The translations under genes were made by a program, and so were the position numbers. Of a DNA stretch of 64,000 nucleotides, positions 25,860 through 37,004 are shown piece by piece. The notes under the pieces were generated by a model. That model searched no databases and was not told where the DNA came from. It saw only the letters and a program-made list of their open reading frames with translations. The stretch is from the NCBI RefSeq assembly GCF_022376445.1, contig NW_025955024.1:62001-126000 (forward strand), in the 5' to 3' direction. This DNA comes from Fomitopsis serialis. Taxonomy: Eukaryota; Basidiomycota; Agaricomycetes; Polyporales; Fomitopsidaceae. Each line of letters opens with the position of its first letter. Positions within the stretch are counted from its first letter, which is position 1.

Positions 25860-25985
25860 TTAGGTAGCACATCGTAGGTACACATCCTTAGGTAGCATTA
25901 GTAGTTAGCATCTTCTCGTAGCAATAGCATTCAGTAGATAGCATCGTAGGTAGCATTAGTAGGTAGCATAGTAGGTAGCATTACA
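25860..25985 (+). repeat. Degenerate tandem array of GTAGGTAGCAT
   Basis: Units of 8-14 bp around the core GTAGGTAGCATTA recur seven or eight times (TAGGTAGCACATCG, TAGGTAGCATTAGTAG, TAGATAGCATCGTAGG and so on), just downstream of the transportin gene and probably past its polyadenylation site. It is a diverged minisatellite. Confidence 0.7.
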
Positions 25986-26778
25986 ACTCTTCATCGTCCG
26001 CGCGCTCAACAACCATCATCGTCGACTTGCTGTTCATTACTGTATTTCTAGACAGATTCCCTAACACGAAGCGTACGTGCATCCGCTCTTTGGGGTGCTC
26101 GGGCTGTCCTCGCAGTATTTTAGTACTTATTGTGCGGGAGAAATTGAGAATGTCTGTATGCCTCAGCGCTTCAGCGCTTCAGCCTTCAGGCAACGGGCAA
26201 CACGCGGTCACGTGATTCCAACCTGTTCACCTTCATTGGAACGTTTCTTGAAGCTGACACTTACAACTTCGTTCAATGACCTGCTACTACCTCATTCCAG
26301 TTCTAGATATGTGGTAGGCTCTCAACATTCAACGTGCAAAAAACTTCGGTGCTGAGGCTAGTCAGCCTGTGTTATGATCGAGCAACAACTATCAATCCTC
26401 GAGGCCGCGGCGCGCATATAGCCATCCCTCTGATCCTATGTACGCATACACACAGAGGGGCAATTTCCAAAGCTTTGACGCACGCCTGACAAGTCACGTA
26501 TATCGGGTCTACAATAGATGTGGTCAGCGCTATGTATCAACCGCGGCGCATAACTGCAGAGAGTTTCCTACAGATGTGCTTCGTAGATGTCTGTGGTTTG
26601 CTGAAATCATGGTCAGAATTGCATTACAAGATCACCTTGACGACGTCTTGGGCTCACACATAGTAGCTTGCAATTCCAACGCCATTGCAACAAGGGCGCT
26701 AGCCGGCGCAGGACCATCCGGGATCGTACAGGCGAGGTTCAATATTGTCACCTGTAAGTCCACTTTGGATGTCGTCGG
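25986..26778. other. Intergenic stretch between transportin and the IMPACT gene
   Basis: A 158-codon frame at 26438-26914 (+) overlaps the IMPACT gene antisense and has no recognisable domain. Nothing else was supported. Confidence 0.45.
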
Positions 26779-27796
26779 TCATACAACCTTTGCAGGAATA
26801 TGGTCAGTACAATTTGATATTCTACTGACAGGAACGGACCACACTGACCGTAACACGCGGCGGTGCAAACCGCACAAGCCGCTTAAAGGCGTGCCGACTT
26901 GTATGCAGACATAGGCGTGACCCACCCATCCCAGGTCTACCGGTGGGCAGTGCGGCGCGGGCTGCGGTCGCCTGAGTGGGAACCGAGCCCAAGAGGTCAG
27001 TCCTTCACATGCTTCTTGCTGTTTCTTAAGAGCAGCCTTCACGCTCTTGATTGCGTTTTCCCTCGCAGTGACCAGCCGCTTCGCTCTGCCGATGTCCAGA
27101 GACTCTTTCAGGGAATCGTAGTTCGGTGCCTTCTTCGTCGTGGGTGCCGCGTCCGAAGTGCTCGCCGTGGATTTCGCTAGATCTGCCCGTAGAGACGCAA
27201 GGATATCGTCGAGTGACATCAGCGTAGCGATCAGGCTATCCATGTCGTCGTTCACCTAAAGGTCGGCAGACCTCCCGTGCGCAGGTCTCGAAGTGTGCGA
27301 AGCGAATAGGCCCTAGCATAACGCCTCCATACCTGCGACGGTGGATTCACGACACAACGTGAGTGCTCGGAGCAGAAAGCTCACCATCTGCTCACGATAA
27401 CCACAGCGTCGATCGTACTCTCTTCCTGCATGACCTTCAGCCCTTGCTCCCGCATGCTGCTCTGCGTCGTCCACGCTGCCGGTCCGCAACTCGAAGTCGT
27501 CGGGACCGCCCAGCCCGCTCTTCCCGGTTTCAAGACCATACACCGCCATGCAGCAACCTCGTGTGTAGCTGGCTTCGACCCGTGTACTACGTTCTTGACA
27601 TGCGCATGAACTGCGTGGGCCTCTTCACACTCGCGGCGGCGTAAATGTTGGCGACGAAGATGGACCCGCGGTCTCGAACGTCCTGCGAGGTGGCGATGCA
27701 TTCAAAATCGACTGCGATGGAGGCAGCCCCAGAAAAGATCGAGGGTTGTGTCTTTTTGGCCAGACATGGATGCTGCGCGAGGGCATTGTTGTCGGG
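26779..27796 (-). CDS. YIH1/IMPACT-family protein (UPF0029), 5' exon unresolved, possible frameshift
   Basis: The minus-strand reading shows the complete UPF0029 core: D-F-E-C-I-A-T-S-Q-D-V-R-D-R-G-S-I-F-V-A, then A-A-S-V-E-E-A-H-A, N-V-V-H-G-S-K-P-A-T-H-E-V-A-A-W-R-C-M, G-L-G-G-P-D-D-F-E, V-I-V-S-R-W and, after an intron, Y-G-G-V-M-L-G-P-I-R-F-A-H-F-E-T-C-A-R-E-V-C. A helical tail (S-L-I-A-T-L-M-S-L-D-D-I-L-A-S-L-R ... A-R-E-N-A-I-K-S-V-K) follows as in fungal relatives, but it lies one base out of frame with the core at 27256-27262. YIH1/IMPACT proteins bind Gcn1 and restrain Gcn2, limiting the amino-acid starvation response. The start codon was not found: the core frame opens at 27796 and an acceptor at 27773 suggests an upstream exon. 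No RWD domain was seen. The last residues toward 26779 are uncertain. Confidence 0.7.
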
Positions 27797-28059
27797 TCAA
27801 CCGATGCGTTGTTGTTCATTTGTCCACCGTTGCTGACGTAAGCAGCCCCTGGCGGGCCGGCGCGGCAGTCTGAGACTGCTAGCGCTGGGCGTGGGCCGCG
27901 ACCGCCACACGGCCATTGTTCCCCAGGGGCTCCCAGGAGCTCCTCTTGTTGTTCCACAGCTTTTCGACAGCTACGACCACGACGTCCTACACCACCCAGT
28001 CTCTCCTCCCCTTTCCTCTCCTGGACTGGGCTCCGTTCTTTCCCTTCAACCACGCCGAC
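27797..28059. promoter_or_regulatory. Divergent intergenic region shared by the IMPACT and CSC1 genes
   Basis: About 260 bp separates the two divergent genes, so it must hold both 5' regions. A CT-rich run (TCTCCTCCCCTTTCCTCTCC) at 28001-28020 lies just upstream of the CSC1 start, as is common at fungal transcription starts. No TATA box was seen. Confidence 0.4.
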
Positions 28060-31000
28060 ATGGCTGCAAATATCACTCAAGTCATCAACGAGGATGCCTC
28101 GCAGCGGACGCTGGCGCCCGTAGCTGTGGGCTCCCAGGTTGCGCTAATGAGCATAATCTCGGTGCGTAGATTCCGCAGTACCACGTAATATGTCATGCAA
28201 ACGGCCGTTCAGTTTGCTACCATCATCTTCTTCAATGTCTTACGACCCAGAAACAAGGTGCGTCGAGGGGATAGCTTCTGGCCTGCACGGTGCTCACCGC
28301 AAACAGATCGTCTACGAGCCAAAGGTCAAGTATCATGTTGGTGACAAGCGACCACCGCGGATGTCGGATTCCATGCTCGGATGGCTGCCCCCCGTGCTGC
28401 ACACGAAAGAGCCTGAGCTCGTCAACAAGATTGGGCTCGACGCCGCAATCTACCTTCGATTCCTCCGCATGCTGCGTTGGCTGTTCACCGCGCTCACCTT
28501 CATCTGCTGCGCCGTCCTCATGCCTCTAGACATCGTCTACAACCTGCAGAACATCCCGACCAAGTCGCGCGACGTGCTCTCAATCCTGACAATCCGAGAC
28601 CTCTCCGGATGGCGGCTCTGGATCCACGTCGCTATCATGTACATCGTGACGGGCATTGTCACGGCGTTTGTCTGGTATCACTGGCGCGAAGTCGTGCGCC
28701 TGCGACGCGAGTGGTTCCGCTCGCCGGAGTACATCCAATCGTTCTACGCGCGCACCCTCATGATCACGAAGGTCCCGAAGAAACTGCAGTCAGACGAGGG
28801 CATACGCGCAGTCTTCCAGTCGGTACAGGTTCCGTATCCGACGACGTCCGTTTCCATCGGTCGCAGGGTGGGTCAGCTCCCGGAGCTGATCGAGTTTCAC
28901 AACAACACCGTGCGCGAGCTCGAGGCCGTTCTCGTGACGTATCTCAAGGACGGCAAATTGAACAAGGAGCGTCCGCAGAAGCGACTGGGCGGCTTCATGT
29001 GCTTTGGTGGACAAAAGGTGGATGCCATCAACTACTACATGTACGTGTTCCTGTTGGCCCTTGAGCTTGGATGTTGACGCCTCGCAGGGCGAAGCTCAAA
29101 CGGACGGAAGACGCTGTGGAGCGCTACCGCGAGCAGATTGACTTACGCCAGCCAGAGACGTATGGTTTTGCGTCCATGGCTGCAGTCCCGTACGCGCACA
29201 TCGTGGCGAACTTGCTGCGGGACAAGCATCCTAAGGGCACCACCGTTGCACTTGCTCCCAACCCTAAGGACATTGTGAGTGCTTTGTGCCATCAAGTTGC
29301 ATCGCACCCACGCTTATTTCCGTGCAGGTCTGGACGAACTTGAACAAGTCGTCCGCGGAGGTTGCGCGCAACCGGACCATTGGCTGGGCCTTCCTCGTCT
29401 TGGTGTGTTTTGTCAACACTGTTCCGCTCTCCATCATCTCCATCTTGGCAAATTTGGCTTCTGTACGTCGCTCCTCGCAACGCAAGGCCTCCTATATACT
29501 GATGCATTTGATGCGCACAGCTGACGGCATATGTACCGTTCCTGGAGGCGTGGGCAGTGAACTCCAAGGCAACGTTCACGGTGATTTCTGGTGTACTGCC
29601 TCCCGCGGTGTCGGCACTGTTCGGATACGTGTTGCCTATCATCATGCGCCGGCTCACGAAGTACATGGGAGCTTACACGCACTCTCAACTCGACCGAGCA
29701 GTCGTTGCGCGGTACTACGCGTTCCTGGTCATCTCACAGCTGATCATTTTCACCTTGATTGGAGTCATGTTCAGTACGTTGTGCTTCCACTCGCCTCGTG
29801 TGTTCATCCTCACGTCTATATAGACTCTGTGACACAGATTGTTGACGAGATCGGCCGTCACAAGAGCTTCAAGGAAATCATTGAGAACCTAAACAGTACG
29901 CGCCGATGGTCTTCCTGCACGACCAGGAACTGATGGATTTGGCAATCAGGTCTTCCCGGTCTCATCACCAACACTTACATTGACCAAGCATCATACTGGC
30001 TCACCTACTTCCCGTATGTACCACACTAAAGTCGACCAGGCCGTAGCTCAACGCACCCGTGCTGCAGGTTGCGCGGCTTCCTATGTGTCTTTGACTTGGC
30101 ACAGATTATCAACCTTGTCGTCGTGTTCATCAAGAAAAGTATGTCGCGCGACCACTATCTGCTTGTGTAGGCACTGACTTGCATGCAGCCTTTTTGGTCG
30201 GACACCTCGCGAAATTCGGGAGTGGACACAGCCACCAGAATTTCAATACTCGATCTACTAGTGCGTTAATCATATACCATCTGGTGAGGCACTGACTGAC
30301 CGTTCCTCTGATGCTAGTTCAAACCTAGTGTGTAGTTTTGACACATGTTTTCACGATGGTCTTGTTGACTTCGGATGTAGCTTTTCATGGCGACCGTCGG
30401 CTTGTTCTTTGCGCCTATCGCGCCGCTTGTCACCGTTGCGGCGATGGTGGTCTTCTGGATCTCGTCTTGGGTGTACAAGTATCAGCTCATGTTCGTCTTT
30501 ATCTCGCAAGTCGAGACTGGTGGGGTAAGTCGTCTCAAGATGCAGTCGCGTCAAACTGAAACCAATACCACATTGCTCTTGCCAGCGTTTGTGGAACGTC
30601 GTCGTGAACCGGCTGCTCGCTTCCGTCATCCTTATGCATCTCATCATGATGCTCAGTGCGTGTTCCCAGCACCTAAAATCTTGTGGGCAAGACTGACGAT
30701 TGGCACTGTCCGCAGCTATCGGCTTCAAGTTCGGATTCGGCACCTTCAGGTGGATAGCCGCTATCCCTCCTATGCTCATCACCATCGGGTTCAAAATCTA
30801 CTTGACTCGGACGTTCCTCCCCGCATTCCAGTACTACATCCCGACCGAAGAAGAGCTCCGGCAGGCGGCCGTGCACTCGAAGCGCTCCGACAACCTGAAC
30901 AACAAGCTCGAGAAGCGATTCGGACACCCGGCGCTCCACCAGGACCTGTTCACGCCCATGGTGCACGCGAACATGACGCACCTGTTGCCGGAGGTGTTCG

Positions 31001-31671
31001 ACGGCAAGATCGGGAGCACGAAGACGGCACTGGACGACATGGGCGGGAACAAGGTCGATGCCGCCGTCGTGGGAGGCGTCAGGATTGCTGGTATCGAAGA
31101 GGTTAGTGCTGGTGCGATTCATGCTTCACATCTTCCTGCTGACATGCGATCCGTAGCACGACCTGGAGTACGATCCTTCGCTCTACCGGCGCGACCGTGG
31201 GGAGCTTGACTGGGACCAGCGTTCGATGGCGTCCACAACGATGCTAAACGACAACAATTCCATGGCACAGCTCAACCTTGCAGGCCGCGGCTCACCCGCG
31301 CCGTCCAAGATGGGCGGCCACGACCGCTATCTCGCCAGCGGGCCCCAGCCCGAGATTGAGATGGCACGCCTGGATTACGACCAGCAGCCTTTGCTGCACG
31401 CTGCGGTGAGTGCCCCTGGCAATCCCCTCTGCTCTGCTTGCTGATGGATGTCGCGGAACAGCAGACGCCTGGCTACTACCAAGCAGAGGCTGCAAACAGA
31501 AGCATGGCGAGCTTTTCGCAGCACGGTTCGCCGTACGGCACACCGCAAATGGAGCACCCACCGCCGATGCCGCCGATGGCCGTGTCATACGACAACCGTG
31601 TAGATCAGGGCTACCGGCAGGCACCTGTATATCGGCCAAACCCATCGCATAGCGATTCGTGGCGACCGTGA
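28060..31671 (+). CDS. CSC1/OSCA (TMEM63) stress-gated cation channel, RSN1/DUF221 family
   Basis: The start M-A-A-N-I-T-Q-V-I-N-E is followed by an RSN1_TM first helix, split by an intron (F-A-T-I-I-F-F-N-V-L-R-P-R-N-K), then the long cytosolic region (Y-E-P-K-V-K-Y-H, L-M-I-T-K-V-P-K-K-L-Q-S-D-E-G). The DUF221 pore block follows (I-G-W-A-F-L-V-L-V-C-F-V-N-T-V-P; L-P-P-A-V-S-A-L-F-G-Y; Y-Y-A-F-L-V-I-S-Q-L-I-I-F; T-P-R-E-I-R-E-W-T-Q-P-P-E-F; F-A-P-I-A-P-L-V). The cytosolic C-tail is Pro- and Gln-rich. The family forms hyperosmolality- or mechanically gated Ca2+-permeable channels of the plasma or internal membrane. Introns are short, and every exon examined is open. The stop is TGA at 31669-31671. 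Confidence 0.9.
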
Positions 31672-32227
31672 GCGTGCGATTCGTCGCCGCCGCCGCCACT
31701 GTCTCCCTGCTGTACCCCTTGCCATGCTTCTCTGCCGCGCGGCCTCCACGCTCATTGTACACTACGCGCTTCTCATTGTCTTAGGTAGGGACCACGGATG
31801 TTGTACAGATTTGGGGACTTTTGCTTGGACAGTGCTTGAGATTATGGACGGTAGTATATATATACATAGACGGGCTACCGTAGCTCTTACAACGCAATAC
31901 GGTGATATACTAACATCGGGCTCACTCATAATGGAGATCGTCTGCAAGTCTGACAGTCATCGGTACCACTCAAATACAACGGGTTGCGGACTTCCGGTCG
32001 TTGTGTGGACGTTGATGTACAAACCTTTACTTTTCTCCCCTTGGCTTCCGATATCAGCTGGGTCAACAACTCGGACGGAAGGACCGGGAGCAAATCATAA
32101 AGCGCGAGATCAAATAAGATAGTTGCTCTACTGTACATCAAGCTCTGAATAACGACGGATGCGGTGTGAGATCAACAGAGTAGGCTAAGGTCAAACAGAC
32201 GGATCGGACATGACAGACACGGTGGTT
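31672..32227. other. Convergent 3' flanks of CSC1 and GT8
   Basis: No gene was recognised. A short TATATATATACATA run lies near 31,855. The region should carry both polyadenylation sites. Confidence 0.5.
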
Positions 32228-34012
32228 TCACGACGGTTCGGGGCTCGGAGGCGTTGCACTGTGGCTGCTGCACTCCAGAAACGCATCCGCAAACGTCTGC
32301 CGGGTGTCCCGCCACACGTCGACCCATTCCTGCATCTCCTCCCTGAACAGCCCGCCGTACTGGCCCATCTTGTTCTGCGCGTTCGCCTCGATCTTGCGCA
32401 TCTCGACGACGGCCTTGCCCGAGTTGTCCTCCTCCGCGAGGAACGGCTTCACGAGCGTGTAGTGCACGATGCGCGCCTCGCGCTTGACGTCCGCCCACAC
32501 CTCCGGCTTGCGGCTCTTGATCGCGAGGTTCGCGTTGTACGCGTAGGGCAGGCGCACCGCCTCCGCGCCGTAGTAGTGGTTGAGGAAGGACTGCTCCGCC
32601 TCGTGCATGTTGTACGACGCGGTGGCGATCTTCGCGAGCATGTCCTCGAAGACGTCGCGCGAGGGCCGGAGGTAGAGCACGCCCGCGTTGAAGCTGAGCG
32701 ACCAGCCCTGGCCGTCGACGTAGACGTCCGGGACGGCCGCGAAGTTGTACGGGAGGCTGAAGAGCTCATCGAAGTTGCGGAGCACGAGCGTGTCCGCGTC
32801 GAGGTAGACGGCGGCCTTGACGCCCGAGTCGGAGAGCGTCCAGATGTTGAGTTTGGAGTACTGGTCCATGAACTTCCAAAAGACGCCCTTTCCGCCGCGC
32901 GGTGGCGGGATGCGCGAGATGGGGTGTGGGATGAAGCCGGTCGTGGTGGCTATGCAGAGTGCGCGGGGGGATATCTTCTCGGGGAGATAGAATAGAAGGC
33001 GGCCCGCCGTGCTGTTTACTCTGTTGAGGGAATGGCCGAGCGTAGCGATTGCGGTGGCGTAGGAGTCGGTGTACAGGCTCGTGACAATGACGTTCTCCTT
33101 GGGATTAGGTTGGCTCAACGAGTCGGTGACTCTTGAGTCTAAGATTGGTTGTACATTTCTATTTTGAACATCGTCAGCCTTCATGGGTTCCGGAGGAATT
33201 AGGGCTTCGGGGCGGGGTAGGGTTAAGTATTGTTCGGACATACGCCTTGATGAATAGTCTGGACGTCCGAACAATGCAACATATGTTTGCCCGACGGGTG
33301 AGAGCATCCGGCCCATATGCTCTCGTGTGCAGTTAGTGCAACAACCAGCCCTTATATAAGAAGACGATGTCTCATATAAACGACTGACCCGCCAGTACAA
33401 CCTCAAGTCCGGCCAATCACACAAAATCTCGGGACATGCCAGATGTGTTCCGGACTTTGCTTGCGATTCTCGTCCAGACATGAAGAAATTGGAACCATAT
33501 GGCGTGCCAATACCACAGCGAACTGGTATTTTGTAAAACCGTGGCCAACACTTGCGAGGCTCGAGCTCGGTCTGGGCCGCGATGGGTTAGCCCTGGGGAT
33601 CTTGCCGGACCACATGCATGCCGTGGGCATCCGCTCCAGCCTGCTGCTATCATTCCAGCCTGCTGCTAATACCCATCCCAGCCAGAACTTCTCACCCGGC
33701 CGACCATTATCTCTGCAGTGAGGCACTGCCATCTTACTGCCGCCACCAGTCCGCCACATCCACCCCAGCTTCACTGTCCCCGTTGCTCCGAGCCTCCGAC
33801 AGAACCCCGGGCACAAAGTAGACCACTCACATTTCCTGATAATTATCGAGCGGCACTTGCCACCTGTGCGAAAGCTTGTTGTACAATACGACATTGAGAA
33901 CCGCGGAGCCCGCGAGAAGCGCAAGCGCTATGAAAATATACCGGCGCGGGGTCGGTTTTGACGTGTCTGACCAGAGAGGCGTGTACTCTCTGTACCGCGA
34001 GAAGTAGGACAT
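32228..34012 (-). CDS. Glycosyltransferase family 8 (glycogenin-like), probable type II membrane protein
   Basis: The large exon (about 33,245 to 32,228) has the GT8 hallmarks: V-I-V-T-S-L-Y-T-D-S-Y, G-H-S-L-N, F-M-D-Q-Y-S-K-L-N-I-W, the metal-binding D-x-D in A-V-Y-L-D-A-D-T-L-V, S-L-S-F-N-A-G-V-L-Y-L-R-P, S-F-L-N-H-Y-Y and the second metal ligand in I-V-H-Y-T-L-V-K-P-F. The enzyme should transfer a sugar from a nucleotide sugar. A separate frame at 34012-33832 encodes a basic N-terminus and one transmembrane helix (Y-I-F-I-A-L-A-L-L-A-G-S-A-V-L-N-V-V-L-Y), then a perfect GTGAGT donor with two bases left over. Joining it to an acceptor near 33,249 keeps the frame and gives a Golgi-type layout. 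The intron would be about 580 nt, ten times the local norm, and contains a TATATAAGG. The catalytic exon may instead be its own gene. Confidence 0.75.
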
Positions 34013-34540
34013 GAAGAGCTCGTCAAAGACAGTCTAGTGGAGGGGGAACATGGAGGTCTTGGAGATGTATGGTACGTTTTGCGCAGCATCAACCTACGCT
34101 GGGCAGGCGCGCTGTTGCGGTGATGGCGCGGGGTCAAGTATCCGCTCGGCTACTGCACCGCCTGCGCTTAACTCATCTCTTACTGGCATGCTTACTGTCG
34201 TAACAGTCGCATTACTGACTCCACTTACCGAGCTCAGTGATCCATAATTCAGCGAGTTAATAGTCACTATCAATGGAGAGGTATTACGTGCGATGAGAAA
34301 CACGGACGTTTGCATCACTGTACTAAATTGCATCACCGTCAGGTTGGCAGCCGCATTAGAAGATAGGTCCTATTACTAGTTGCCCATGCATACAATATCT
34401 ACCCACTGAGTACTACCGTGAGGCCCGTAGCCTACAGTACAATGTCGTAGATCTAGCCAGCCTATCTATCGCCCACTCCAATCGTATGTACAAAACATTC
34501 TGACAGTCAAGCACCACCGGAGCTTAAACTCGTCCCGCGG
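34013..34540. other. Intergenic stretch
   Basis: Nothing beyond short frames was seen. It should contain the GT8 promoter and the 3' flank of the sugar transporter. Confidence 0.5.
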
Positions 34541-37004
34541 TCACCGCACGCTCTCCGGGGAACTCCATGTACCGATAAGTTCATGCAGCCCCAGGTCTCG
34601 TTCAATCTGCGCCCATGTCAACCACCCAGAGAAAGGCGATCGATACCCGGTGAGAAACGCACCTGCGCTTTGAGCTGGACGTCCTCCCGGCCGGCTGAGG
34701 ACCCAAAAACGGCGTCGATCTCCTCGAGGGACACGTTCGCCGTCTCGGGGACGACATAGGTCGACCAGAGGTAGCCCACGAAGCACGCGGAAGAGAAGAC
34801 GAGGAAGGTCCCGCTGCCAAAACGCGAGTCAGCGATACGGCAGTGATGAGCCAGAGGAGTGTCGTACGAGGCGGAGGATTCCATGAGCTCCGGAGTCACT
34901 AACCCGATGAGAACTGACGGTAGAGTGAATCAACCTAAACAGTCATCAGAGGACAAACGTGCCGACGCACAGTTGTTGAACCAGTTCGACGCGGTGGACA
35001 GAGACACGCCCTTGCTGCGGACCGAGAGCGGGAAGACCTCGCTAGGCAGCACCCAGCCGATCGGTCCGTAGCTCATCCCGTAAGCCGCAGTGAACGTGTA
35101 CACGCAGCTAGCGAGGAGACAGAAGGTAAGGCTGATGACTACGTGGGTGGGAAGGCACACGCACCCGACCGAGACCCACGCAGCGAGCCAGTGCGCCTGC
35201 CAGTCGTCCTCGAACAGCCACACCAGAGTCGCGATGCAGAAGTGGGAGAGCGCCATGACGGCGCTGCCGCCTGTGTCTCGTCAGCACCCGGTGACTGTGA
35301 TGCGTATGGTCTATTACCCCTCAGCAGCGGCTTGCGGCCTGCAGGTAGGTAAGTCAATGCTACTGCCTGCGGAGACCCATATAAACACATACCTAATCGG
35401 TCGATGAAGACAATGGCGGGGAACACCGCAAAGAACTGCACGATCCCAATCCCGCCCGAGACCATCAGCGTCACGCTCTCGCCCTGCAGACCCAGCTCGC
35501 GCATCAGCGTCGGGCCGTAATACAGCAGCGCGTTGATGCCGCTCCACTCTGTCCAGGGTGACGAACATCAGCATCTCTCCTCATTGCGCAGCTCACGAGC
35601 GAGACGTCGCACGCACGCTGGAAGAACATCATCATGATCCCGATGAAGGTGCGCCGACGGTACTTGCGCCCGAAGAGCCGCGCCCACGCACGCGCCTCCG
35701 CGTGCAGCGTGCCGGCCTTGACGTCGTCGTCGGGGCCGATGGTCTGCGCAACGAGCTGCGCCTCGACCTGCATCTCGAGCAGCTCGACCTGGGCACCCTC
35801 GTGTCAGAGTGGCTATCGGTCGGCGAGAACGGTGGAGACCGACCTTCAGCAGGAGGTCCGCTGGGATCTCGGCCGGCGTCCGGAGGCGCAGCTTCGCCAA
35901 CGCTCGGAGCGCCTCCTCTGTGCGGCCCTGCATGATGAGCAGTCTCGGAGACGGGGGGAGGAACAGACACCCTAGCGCGAGTAGGATGCCTGGGCCGAGT
36001 TGGATGCCCAGGGGAACGCGCCATGAGGACGAACCCGGGACTGTCGCGTTGGCGGGATGAGCACGGGCAGTGACGAAATTATGAAGAGGCTGGCGCACCG
36101 TTGCGCGTGAAGAAACCCGTCCAGAAGCCCAGCACGGCCCCGAGCACGATGGAGAATTGCTCAAGAGCCATCAGGGAGCCCCGGACTTCGGGCGGACTGA
36201 TCTCGGCCATGTACAGGGGAGCAAGCATGCTGAACAACACGACGGGGGAAGTCAACGTCTGCTACTAAACCAATCCGACAGAGGACTCCCTACCTTAGCG
36301 CACCGACTCCTAGCCCTCCGATGGCGCGGCCCACGACGAGATGAGCCAGACTGTCCGCCCCGCACTGAAAGGCAGACCCGACACAGAACACGACTAGCAG
36401 CACACTGCAATATTCGTGATGAGGCAACTTATGAGGGAACCGGAGTGCTGCATACCACATGCGAGTACGATCGCCATCCGTCGCGAAACCCGGTCTGCGA
36501 GTACGCCTGCCGCCAGCGCGCCGACTAACGAGCCGAGCTCGAGGACAGCAGCTGTGCATTGTTGGTGTCAGTGCTGCAGGGGAGGGGTAAGCTGGACGCT
36601 GGACGCACTCATGACGCCCTTCTCCCAAGCCCCGATCGGCCACCTCTCCGTAAAATCCTTCATGACCAGCACGTTCGCGATGACGCCCTGGTCATAACCA
36701 AATAGCAGCCCGCCTATTGACACGAATGTTGCGCATCCGAGGGCGTAAGAATTGTGCAGCAGGCCAGTGAGGCCCTTCGGTCCGTAGGCGTAGGTATAGC
36801 TGTGCCCGTCTGGGTGGACGATGAGCGTCCCTCCGCGCAGGCTAGCCTCTCGTGGAATCAATGCTTGGGAGGAAGCACTAGCGTCGACGCTGTCGGTATC
36901 ATCTGCGGGGACGGCAGCGTATCCGCCGGCGCGGTGGGCCTGTGTGGAGAGCCCTCAGCAAGGTTGATGAAGCCCCCAACAAGCAATAATGCTTGACTGA
37001 CCAT
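34541..37004 (-). CDS. MFS sugar transporter
   Basis: The minus-strand exons give a 12-helix sugar porter. Motifs seen are G-G-L-L-F-G-Y-D-Q-G-V-I-A-N-V-L, L-A-A-G-V-L-A-D-R-V-S-R-R, V-V-G-R-A-I-G-G-L-G-V-G, M-A-E-I-S-P-P-E-V-R-G, the helix-7 F-F-Q-Q-W-S-G-I-N-A-L-L-Y-Y, I-D-R-L-G-R-K-P-L-L, Y-G-P-I-G-W-V-L-P-S-E-V-F-P-L and V-P-E-T-A-N-V-S-L-E-E-I-D. These are the PESPR/PETK-type signatures of hexose and other sugar uptake proteins of the plasma membrane. The best start is a lone ATG exon: ATG at 37004-37002, directly followed by GTCAGT and ending CCACACAG, then A-H-R-A-G-G-Y-A-A-V-P-A-D-D. All exons checked join in phase, including F-F-Q|Q-W-S-G across 35,532-35,597. Substrate not predictable. 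Confidence 0.85.

Noticed and set aside
26438..26914. 158-codon frame on the plus strand
   Set aside because: No domain or splice partners; it overlaps the IMPACT gene antisense.
32210..32995. 261-codon plus-strand frame over the GT8 gene
   Set aside because: Antisense shadow with Val/Arg/Glu-biased composition; the minus strand has the full GT8 motif set.
33403..33924. 173-codon minus-strand frame between the anchor exon and the GT8 exon
   Set aside because: It overlaps the anchor exon in another frame and has random composition; best read as intron or promoter.
35558..36060. Long plus-strand frames over the sugar transporter
   Set aside because: GC-rich antisense shadows of the transporter exons.
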